Part shown: in pieces, positions 7,281 through 14,043 of the stretch
Position numbering within the stretch: the first letter of the stretch is position 1
Layout: each line of letters begins with the position of its first letter
Assembly (NCBI GenBank): GCA_963757335.1
Contig: CAVWRJ010000013.1
Coordinates: 434,001-498,000 of the forward strand
Direction: 5' to 3'
DNA: 64,000 nt
Source of the DNA: DASQPA01 sp963757335
GTDB taxonomy: Bacteria; Acidobacteriota; Thermoanaerobaculia; Multivoradales; UBA5704
The notes under the pieces: generated by a model
Told to the model about the DNA's origin: nothing
Database searches by the model: none
Seen by the model: the letters and a program-made list of their open reading frames with translations, nothing else
Translations under genes and position numbers: made by a program

Positions 7281-7327
7281 GGAAGCGCTCGGGGCTGGTT
7301 GCCCCGGGTCTTATTCGCTTCCGCCAG
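7281..7327 (+). pseudogene. Collapsed copy of tRNA-Sec (selC remnant)
   Basis: The first 14 bases (GGAAGCGCTCGGGG) are identical to selC, followed by a D-arm-like GGGGCTGGTTGCCCC and GTCTT. The sequence then jumps to ATTCGCTTCCGCCA, which matches the 3' acceptor strand with CCA. Anticodon loop, variable arm and T arm are missing. The acceptor stem still pairs over 7 bp (GGAAGCG/CGCTTCC). The 8 bases GCTAGAAT before it also occur upstream of selC, so a promoter element was copied too. It lies directly upstream of the hybrid kinase ribosome binding site. Confidence 0.8.
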
Positions 7328-9407
7328 CTCCAAAGGAGGCTTCGAGATCATCCGTACCGTTCTCGATCCCGGGGGACCGTCTCCGGCCAGTGATTCCATC
7401 CTGATCGGGGAGATCGCCGAGCAGGCGATCTCCGGCGCGGAGCCGGATGCGATCTTCGCGGCGAGCGTGACGGCGCTCGCCCGCCACCTGTCGGCCGACC
7501 TGACCGCCCTCTGGGAGCTGCTGCCCGACGGGCAAGGACTGCTGCTGCTGCGGGCCGGGTTCGGGTGGGAGCCGGGACAGGTAGGGCGGGCGACGATCCC
7601 GACCGGCGGCGGATCGTACGCCGGCCATGTCCTGCGGACCGGCGCCCCGGTGCTCGTCGAGGAGGCGAGCGCCGAGACCTGGCTCCGGATGCCCCCGCTG
7701 CTCCAGGAGCACAGGATCGAGACCGCGCTCCTCGTCCCCATTCACGGCCGGGATGCCCCGGTCGGAGCGCTCGGCATCTATCTGCGGCAGCCGGCGGACT
7801 TCGCTTTCGGACCGGCGCGGCTCCTCACGCGGGTGGCCCGGCTGCTCGCGGCGGTGGTCGACCGCGACCGCGTGACGGCGCGGCTCGACGCCAGCGAGGG
7901 CAAACTCGCCGCCATCTTCGACAGCGCCCTCGACGCCATCCTGGTGGCCGACGACCGGCGGGTGCTGATCGAGGCCAACCCAGCCGCCTGCAGGCTCTAC
8001 GGCCGGCGGCGTGAGGACATCGTCGGCCAGACGATCGAGGCGTTCACGCCCGGCGCCGACGCCGTACAGGCCCAGATCGCCTGGGACGCCTTCCTGGTCG
8101 AGGGGGAGCAGAGCGGCATCTTCCGCGTTCTGCGCCCTGACGGCGTGACGCGGATCGCGGATTACCGAGCCCGGGCCCATTTCCTGCCTGGTCTCCACCT
8201 CTCGGTGCTGCGCGACGTGAGCGAGGAGCACAGCGCCCAGGAGGCGCTCAAGGAGGCGGGCCGCAGCAAGGACGAGTTCCTCGCCATGCTGGCGCACGAG
8301 CTCAGAAACCCCCTGGCCCCGGTCGTCAACGCCATCGAGATCCTGCGGCAGCGAGGGAGCGATGAAGCGGTGCGCCAGAGGGCGCTCGAGGTGATGAACC
8401 GCCAGACCCGCAATATGGCGCGCCTGATCGAGGACCTGCTCGACGCCTCGCGGATCACCCGGGGCACCATCGAGCTGCGACTGGAGCGGGTCGATCTCGT
8501 GCACATGGTCGAGCGGGCGGTCGAGGAGAGCTCGGCGGCGATCGAGGCCCGCCGCCATCACCTGACGGTCGTGCTGCCGCCCGCCCCGCTCTGGCTGGTG
8601 GCTGATCCGGTGCGCCTGGAGCAGGTGTTGACGAACCTGCTCAACAACGCGGCCAAGTTCACCCCGCCCGGGGGGAGGATCGCCGTCGAGGTCGCCGCCG
8701 AGGCCGGCGAGGCCGTGCTGCGGGTGCGGGACGACGGCGAGGGCATCCCGCCCGACCTGCTGCCCTGGATCTTCGATCTCTTCGTGCAGGCCGACCGCTC
8801 GCTCGACCGCACCCACGGCGGTCTCGGCATCGGGCTCACCCTGGTGCGCAACCTGGTGCGCTTCCACGGCGGCAGCGTCACCGCACGGAGCGACGGCTTG
8901 GGGTTGGGGAGCGAGTTCGTCGTGCGCCTGCCCCAGGCAGACCCGACCCCGCCCCAGGAGAGCGCTGGCGCCGACGACGAGCGCACCGCCGGCCCGCCGG
9001 CCTCCCGGACGGGGCTCCGCGTCCTCGTGGTAGAGGACAACCTCGACTCCGCCCAGTCGTTGGGAGAGCTGCTGGAGCTGTGGGGGCACGAGGCGAGGGT
9101 GGTGCACGACGGACCGAGCGCCCTCGCCCTGGCGCCTGGCTTCGGGCCGGCCGTGGTTCTCCTCGACATCGGCCTCCCCGGCATGGACGGCTACGAGGTC
9201 GCCCTGGCCCTCTGCCGGGACGCGAGCTCCCCCCCGCCCTACCTGGTCGCGCTCTCCGGCTACGGGCAGGAGCAGGACCGCGAGCGCTCGCGGGAGGCGG
9301 GGATCGATCGCCACTTCACGAAGCCGATGGACCCGCAGGAGCTCCGTCAACTGCTCGCGGAGATCGAGCCGTCCCGGGTCGAGGCAGGCGGCGCACCTCT
9401 AGGGTGA
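7299..9407 (+). CDS. Hybrid sensor histidine kinase (GAF-PAS-HisKA-HATPase-REC)
   Basis: Up to 702 residues, with no membrane segment, so probably cytoplasmic. Order: GAF-like domain (about 30-190), PAS (about 200-310), HisKA with phospho-acceptor His333 (AMLAHELRNPLAP), HATPase with NLLNNAAKF, DDGEGIPP and GGLGIGL boxes, and a C-terminal receiver with Asp623 (VLLDIGLPGMDG). The only canonical in-frame start is TTG 7299, but that codon lies inside the selC remnant. A strong AAAGGAGG (7332-7339) points instead to ATC at 7347, a rare start. The true start is therefore unsettled. It sits between two nearly identical lanthipeptide-like precursor genes; 13 bases separate its stop from the second, so co-transcription with that one is likely. 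Confidence 0.9.
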   Translation: MPRVLFASASSKGGFEIIRTVLDPGGPSPASDSILIGEIAEQAISGAEPDAIFAASVTALARHLSADLTALWELLPDGQGLLLLRAGFGWEPGQVGRATIPTGGGSYAGHVLRTGAPVLVEEASAETWLRMPPLLQEHRIETALLVPIHGRDAPVGALGIYLRQPADFAFGPARLLTRVARLLAAVVDRDRVTARLDASEGKLAAIFDSALDAILVADDRRVLIEANPAACRLYGRRREDIVGQTIEAFTPGADAVQAQIAWDAFLVEGEQSGIFRVLRPDGVTRIADYRARAHFLPGLHLSVLRDVSEEHSAQEALKEAGRSKDEFLAMLAHELRNPLAPVVNAIEILRQRGSDEAVRQRALEVMNRQTRNMARLIEDLLDASRITRGTIELRLERVDLVHMVERAVEESSAAIEARRHHLTVVLPPAPLWLVADPVRLEQVLTNLLNNAAKFTPPGGRIAVEVAAEAGEAVLRVRDDGEGIPPDLLPWIFDLFVQADRSLDRTHGGLGIGLTLVRNLVRFHGGSVTARSDGLGLGSEFVVRLPQADPTPPQESAGADDERTAGPPASRTGLRVLVVEDNLDSAQSLGELLELWGHEARVVHDGPSALALAPGFGPAVVLLDIGLPGMDGYEVALALCRDASSPPPYLVALSGYGQEQDRERSREAGIDRHFTKPMDPQELRQLLAEIEPSRVEAGGAPLG

Positions 9408-9420
9408 AAGGAGTCCCACC

Positions 9421-9573
9421 ATGCACAAAGTGAAGAAGCCCGGCAAGCTGAGGCTCTCGAAGGAGACCCTGCGGGGCCTGGTCGAGACGGAGTTGGAGCG
9501 GGTGGCGGGCGGCATCGTCGAGACCGACACCCCGTCGGAATGCTTCGGCTGCGTCGCGGCCGCAGTCTGCTGA
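9421..9573 (+). CDS. Class I lanthipeptide-like precursor peptide (copy 2)
   Basis: 50 residues from ATG 9421, with AAAGGAG upstream, only 13 bp behind the hybrid kinase. The leader (KPGKLRLSKETLRGLVETEL) and the VAGG boundary match copy 1 at 6851. The core IVETDTPSECFGCVAAAVC differs by one inserted Gly and a terminal Cys, so it has three cysteines (41, 44, 50) instead of two. A stretch of more than 40 bases spanning VAGG and the first half of the core is identical at nucleotide level between the copies, indicating recent duplication or gene conversion. No modification enzymes are adjacent. Confidence 0.7.
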   Translation: MHKVKKPGKLRLSKETLRGLVETELERVAGGIVETDTPSECFGCVAAAVC

Positions 9574-9747
9574 CCCTCGCTACGCCGGCTCGGTGCGAGA
9601 TGGCCGAGCCGGCGCGGCAGCCCGTTGGGGATCCCCAGACCCGCATCACGCCTGTCGCATGCCTTTCCCAAGTAGCGCAAAAGGGAGGCGCCTGCACCTT
9701 ATTCGGTAAGGCAAGTAAGCCTTGATTACTTCGGAAAGGAGACAAGC

Positions 9748-10110
9748 ATGAAGCGTAAGATCGGTCTGATGGGGTTCGCCTCTCTGCTGCTGATGGCCAC
9801 TCTGACGAGCGCTCAAACTCCGGCGCAGGCGGCTGTCGCGACCGCGGCCGCGGCTCCCGGTGCCGCGCCGTTCTGCCCGGCCAGCCTGTTCAACGTCCAA
9901 TCCACCGACTTCACCTTCACCCCGAAGCCCTCGGGAAGGGCAACTTACCTCTGCGGCTCCTGCAGCTATTCGTCCTGTCAGGGGGCCGCACCCAATTCCG
10001 CTTGTTACTACCTGGACCGGTTCGGCTACCACCTGGCGAAGTGTGTCATCAACTACGCCTGCGAAGGCAGCACGAATGGCTGCGACTGCACGAACAACGG
10101 GCCGGCGTGA
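9748..10110 (+). CDS. Secreted Cys-rich protein
   Basis: 120 residues from ATG 9748, with AAAGGAGA upstream. A signal peptide (MKRKIGLMGFASLLLMATLT) and an Ala-rich stretch precede a mature domain with nine cysteines: FC, LCGSCSYSSC, SAC, KC, AC, and a final GCDC in NGCDCTNNGPA. The C-terminal CDCTNN echoes CECTNN of the 65-residue peptide at 6484, and both follow the same region order (precursor-like gene and Cys-rich secreted gene). It is followed by a convergent gene with a shared hairpin between. No recognised family; disulfide-rich extracellular protein is the only safe statement. Confidence 0.75.
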   Translation: MKRKIGLMGFASLLLMATLTSAQTPAQAAVATAAAAPGAAPFCPASLFNVQSTDFTFTPKPSGRATYLCGSCSYSSCQGAAPNSACYYLDRFGYHLAKCVINYACEGSTNGCDCTNNGPA

Positions 10111-10234
10111 GGTCTGACTCCCCGATCCTTTGAGATCGATTCCGCGCCGGCTGTCAGGCCATGAGGCCGCGGCCGGCCGGGTCAGTCTGCAACCAGAACG
10201 GCGAGCCGCCTGGTGAAGGGCGAGAAGGTGGGGC

Positions 10235-10266
10235 CCGGGCCGCCCGCCGCAGGGAGGGCGGCCCGG
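10235..10266. terminator. Bidirectional hairpin between convergent Cys-rich genes
   Basis: CCGGGCCGCCC (10235-10245) pairs with GGGCGGCCCGG (10256-10266), 11 bp with a 10-nt loop. It lies between convergent genes and shares its stem core GGGCCGCCC with the hairpin at 7023-7056. Confidence 0.65.
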
Positions 10267-10276
10267 AACGAGCGTT

Positions 10277-10843
10277 CTAGGGTTGCTGAGGGGTAGTCTC
10301 AGAGCTCGTCTGAGTGGGCGAGGCGGGCGTCGTCGGCGTCACGGTCGTCACCTTAGTGCAGGTGCAGGAATTCGTGCCGCAGGTGATCGCGGGCGGCACC
10401 GGTGTGCAGCTGCACGGGCTGCACCCGGTCTGACCATTCACCGTAAAGGGATCGCAGCCCAGGACGGCACAGTTGAGTCCCAGGCAGGTGCCGCTGGTGC
10501 ACGTGACCGTCGTCTTGATCGGCGTTGGCGTCGGGGCTGGCGTCGGGGTTGGCGTCGGGGGATCCACGGGAGCGATCTCGAAGTCCTGCCTGGCCACGCG
10601 GGTGAACGTGGCGCCCTTGCCCTGGGTCTCGACGCGGATTTCACTTACTGGCCGAGCGGACTGGGTGTTCTGGAGCAGGGCGACGACAGCAGGGTTTGTG
10701 AGATCGATGGCGACCGGGGTACAGCGCGCCGCGGCCGGCGAAGGCTTGGGCTCCGCCGGAACGTCCTTGGCGCTCGCCGGCCCTACAGTGCAGAAAGCGG
10801 TGACGAGGAGAGCTGCGGGTAGCCAGAGAGTCCGTTTCGACAT
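10277..10843 (-). CDS. Secreted Cys-rich, Thr/Pro-rich protein
   Basis: 188 residues, ATG with AAAGGAGT upstream. A clear signal peptide ends near ASAKD (residue 27). The middle region (about 30-85) has no recognised fold. A linker of TP repeats (PTPTPTPAPTPTP) follows, then a Cys-rich tail with about ten cysteines in CxxxxC and CxC spacing (CTSGTCLGLNC, GCSPCSC, CGTNSCTC) and a Thr/Ser/Pro-rich end. It is probably extracellular and disulfide-bonded; the TP linker is typical of secreted modular proteins. It is convergent with another Cys-rich secreted gene. Function unknown. Confidence 0.7.
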   Translation of the reverse strand: MSKRTLWLPAALLVTAFCTVGPASAKDVPAEPKPSPAAARCTPVAIDLTNPAVVALLQNTQSARPVSEIRVETQGKGATFTRVARQDFEIAPVDPPTPTPTPAPTPTPIKTTVTCTSGTCLGLNCAVLGCDPFTVNGQTGCSPCSCTPVPPAITCGTNSCTCTKVTTVTPTTPASPTQTSSETTPQQP

Positions 10844-11162
10844 GGGGTACTCCTTTCAGAGATGAGTCGATGGAACACCGGTACGTTTAACTAGGTGCGC
10901 AGAAATAGAGGAACCGAGACAGCCGCCGCGCCTCAACCGACCTCCAGCACCTCGCACCGTCGCCCCCGTCGTTGGCGGAGCGGGAATGGGGGGTTGTTGT
11001 AGGGGATGAATCCTGCCAGCGGGGTGCTTCGGGAGTATCGCCGGAGCGTCGCGCCCTGCCTTGCGGGGCGGCTCTTCGGGGTGCTAGTGTCCCCGGCCTG
11101 TTGCCGGCGCTCCCGGAACCCGCACTGAAATACCGAGCCGCCCGGCGGCGTTGAGAGGGACC
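10844..11162. other. Divergent intergenic region before topA
   Basis: 319 bp separating the minus-strand Cys-rich gene from topA. It must hold both promoters, but I see no box strong enough to call. Minus-strand frames that cross it have no credible start and no recognisable domain. Confidence 0.45.
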
Positions 11163-13511
11163 GTGGCCAAGAATCTGCTGATCGTCGAAAGCCCAACCAA
11201 GACCAAGACCCTCAAGAAGTTCCTCGGCCGGCAGTACGCCGTCGAGGCTTCCCTCGGACACATCCGCGACCTCGTCAAGAAGGACATGGGGATCGGTCCG
11301 CAGTACGAGCCGAACTACGCGATCCTGACGGCGAAAAAGGAGGTCGTCCAGAAGCTCCGTAAGGCGGCCAAGGACGCCGACACCGTCTACCTCGCCCCCG
11401 ACCCCGATCGCGAGGGGGAGGCGATCGCCTGGCATATCGCGGAAGTCCTCGGCAAGGATCCCTCGCAGGTGCACCGGGTGACCTTCAACGAGATCACCAA
11501 GCGCGCCGTTTTAGCCGCCCTCGAAAACCCGCGCCAGATCGACCTCCGCAAGGTCGACGCCCAACAGGCCCGCCGGGTCCTCGACCGGCTGATGGGCTTC
11601 CGCCTCTCGCCGCTCCTCTGGGAGAAGGTCAAGCAGGGGCTCTCGGCCGGCCGGGTGCAGTCGGTGGCCTTGAAGATGGTCTGCGAGCGCCAGGCCGAGA
11701 TCGACGCCTTCGTGCCCGAGGAGTACTGGAACCTGGGCGCCGAGCTCTCGGCAAAGCTGCCGCCGGCTTTCCAGGCGCGGCTCCAGAAGATCGACGGCAA
11801 GAAGGCCGAGGTCGGAAACGGCGCCGACGCGGCGAAGATCGTCGCCGACCTGGAGCAGGGGACGTTCAAGGTCGGTGCCGTCGAGCGCAAGCAGGCCCTC
11901 CAGCGCCCCGGCGCGCCGTTCATCACCAGCCGGTTGCAGCAGGAGGCGGCACGGCGCTTCGGCTTCTCGGTCAAGCGGACCATGGCGCTCGCCCAGGGTC
12001 TCTATGAGGGCACCGAGGTGGGCGACCGCGGCCAGGTCGGCCTCATCACCTACATGCGAACCGACTCGACCCGGGTGGCCGACGAGGCGGTGGACGGGGT
12101 GCGCGAGCTGATCGCCGCGACCTACGGGCCGCAGTCGCTCCCCGAGAAGCCCAACGTCTACAAGTCGAAGAAGGGGGCGCAGGACGCCCACGAGGCGATC
12201 CGCCCGACCAGCTTCGACCTGCCGCCCGACGCCCTCAAGGACTCCCTCCGGGCCGACGAGTGGAAGCTCTACAAGCTGATCTGGGACCGCTTCGTGGGCT
12301 CGCAGATGAACCCCGCCGTCTTCGACGTCACCCAGGTGGACGTCGTAAGCGGCCGCTACACCCTCAGGGTCTCCGGCCGGGTGTTGAAGTCGCCCGGCTT
12401 TCTCGCCGTCTACCGCGAGGCTCCCGAGGAAGGAGCCGCGGAGAACGACGAGGCGGAGGAGGCGACGCTGCCGGCGATCGCCGAGGGCGAGATGCTGACC
12501 CTCCTAAAGGTCACCTCGGAGCAGAAGTTCACCCAGGGGCCGGCGCCGTTTTCCGAGGCGACGCTCGTCAAGGCCCTGGAGGAGAGCGGCATCGGCCGGC
12601 CCTCGACCTACGCCACCATCCTCTCCACACTCACCGACCGCGACTACGTCGACAAGGTGGAGGGGCGGTTCCGGCCGTCGGCCCTGGGCAGCCTCGTCAA
12701 CGGGATGCTCCAGAAGGGGTTCCACGACATCATCAACGAGGGCTACACGGCGGAGCTCGAAGAGCAGCTCGACAAGATCGAGGACGGCCTCATCGAGTGG
12801 AAGACGGCGATCGCCGACTTCGACAAGAAGTTCTCCAAGGATCTGGAGACCGCCGGCGAGCAGATGCCGAACGTCAAGAAGGAAGGGGTGCCGCTCGGCG
12901 AGATCTGTCCGCTCGACGGCGGTCAGCTCCTCATGCGCTTCGGCCGCTTCGGGGCCTTCGTCGCGTGCAGCAACTACCCCGAGTGCAAGTACACCCGCGA
13001 GCTCAACACCCCCGCCGCTCCCGCCAGCCCGGCGGTGGCGAACGGCGACTCTGCCGGAGCGGCGCCTGCCGCCGCCGAGGAAGAGGTCCCGGTCTGCCCG
13101 GACTGCGGCCGGCCGATGCAGATCAGGCGCAGCCGTTTCGGCACCTTCTGGGGCTGCACCGGCTACCCGGAGTGCAAAGGCATCCTGAAGACCGGCCCCA
13201 AGCCCGAGGCGCCGAAGCCGACCGGGGTCGCCTGCCCGGAGTGCGGCAAGGGCGAGATCGAGGAGAAGCGCTCGCGCCGGGGGAAGACCTTCTGGTCCTG
13301 CAACCGCTACCCCGACTGCAAGTTCTCCCTCTGGAAAAAGCCGGTCGGCAAGGAGTGCCCCGACTGCCACGCCCCCTTCCTGCTCGAGAAGACGACCAAG
13401 AAGCTCGGCACCCAGCTGATCTGCAACACCGAGGGCTGCGGCTACGCCGAGTCCTACGAGCCGGCCATCGAGGCGGCGCCGGCGGCGCCCGAGCCCGCGG
13501 CGGTGGGATAA
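11163..13511 (+). CDS. topA: DNA topoisomerase I (type IA)
   Basis: 782 residues from GTG 11163; the upstream in-frame TTG at 11151 lacks a site, whereas GAGAGGGA precedes this GTG. The TOPRIM domain starts at once (NLLIVESPTKTKTLKKFLG) with the acidic DPDREGEA motif. The active-site Tyr is residue 297 in LITYMRTDSTR. The C-terminal part carries four topoisomerase zinc-ribbon repeats. The first is degenerate (CPLDGGQ, lacking one Cys of the pair), and the other three keep CPDC/CPEC and YPxCK pairs. It relaxes negative supercoils and is essential in most bacteria. Length is within the usual range. It is monocistronic here. Confidence 0.98.
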   Translation: MAKNLLIVESPTKTKTLKKFLGRQYAVEASLGHIRDLVKKDMGIGPQYEPNYAILTAKKEVVQKLRKAAKDADTVYLAPDPDREGEAIAWHIAEVLGKDPSQVHRVTFNEITKRAVLAALENPRQIDLRKVDAQQARRVLDRLMGFRLSPLLWEKVKQGLSAGRVQSVALKMVCERQAEIDAFVPEEYWNLGAELSAKLPPAFQARLQKIDGKKAEVGNGADAAKIVADLEQGTFKVGAVERKQALQRPGAPFITSRLQQEAARRFGFSVKRTMALAQGLYEGTEVGDRGQVGLITYMRTDSTRVADEAVDGVRELIAATYGPQSLPEKPNVYKSKKGAQDAHEAIRPTSFDLPPDALKDSLRADEWKLYKLIWDRFVGSQMNPAVFDVTQVDVVSGRYTLRVSGRVLKSPGFLAVYREAPEEGAAENDEAEEATLPAIAEGEMLTLLKVTSEQKFTQGPAPFSEATLVKALEESGIGRPSTYATILSTLTDRDYVDKVEGRFRPSALGSLVNGMLQKGFHDIINEGYTAELEEQLDKIEDGLIEWKTAIADFDKKFSKDLETAGEQMPNVKKEGVPLGEICPLDGGQLLMRFGRFGAFVACSNYPECKYTRELNTPAAPASPAVANGDSAGAAPAAAEEEVPVCPDCGRPMQIRRSRFGTFWGCTGYPECKGILKTGPKPEAPKPTGVACPECGKGEIEEKRSRRGKTFWSCNRYPDCKFSLWKKPVGKECPDCHAPFLLEKTTKKLGTQLICNTEGCGYAESYEPAIEAAPAAPEPAAVG

Positions 13512-13688
13512 TGGCCCTCTGTCCGTCTAGTTTGTGGTTGTTCCTCCCGGGCGGGTGGCTTCCTCTCGCCTGAGCCTGGAGCAGTACCGATCCCACCCTC
13601 ACTTCTTCTTATGGCTTTTTTAAGATATGCTTGACGTCCACTTACGGATGGTCCGGAAGTGGCTGTTGCACAGCTCAGGAGAAACTCG

Positions 13689-13844
13689 ATGAAAAAGAAC
13701 GAGCTGAAGAAGAACCTCAAACTGACGCTGAACCGTGAAACCTTGCGCGCCCTGGAAAGTCCTGCGCTCGAAGAGGTGATCGGAGGCTTGACCGTCTCGA
13801 ATTGCCGCAGTAACTGCACCACCTGCGACAGCAGATGTTGCTGA
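13689..13844 (+). CDS. Class I lanthipeptide-like precursor peptide (copy 3, divergent)
   Basis: 51 residues with AGGAGAA five bases before ATG 13689. The leader keeps the KLTLNRETLRALE pattern of the other two precursors and a GG boundary (EEVIGG). The core LTVSNCRSNCTTCDSRCC is unrelated to theirs, with five Cys (39, 43, 46, 50, 51) and six Ser/Thr interleaved. This is the classic arrangement of conserved leader and variable core. It is separated from topA by about 180 bp and followed by a GC-rich hairpin, so it is probably a single-gene transcript. No modifying enzyme is nearby. Confidence 0.7.
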   Translation: MKKNELKKNLKLTLNRETLRALESPALEEVIGGLTVSNCRSNCTTCDSRCC

Positions 13845-13858
13845 GCTCCTGACCGGCC

Positions 13859-13886
13859 GGGGGGGCGCTCCTGCCTGCGCCCCTCC
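13859..13886 (+). terminator. GC-rich hairpin after precursor copy 3
   Basis: GGGGCGC (13862-13868) pairs with GCGCCCC (13877-13883), extended outward through a G-U and two G-C pairs, 15 bases after the stop codon. No U tract follows. Confidence 0.45.
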
Positions 13887-14043
13887 CGGTTCAAACTGCC
13901 CTAGACCGATACGTTCGTCCTTCTCCTCGCCGGCCTGACTTCCCTCGCGGCCGGGCCAGCCTCTGGGTTGACCTCCACTGGGCCTCCTTGACGCCTGCCT
14001 TGTTGCTTTGTATGCTGATAGAGCATTTAGCAGGAGGCTCGTC

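Noticed and set aside
6231..7327. selC and its copy as attL/attR ends of an integrated island
   Set aside because: Site-specific integration duplicates one end of a tRNA, whereas the copy keeps both ends with an internal deletion; no integrase lies between. A local duplication with deletion fits better.
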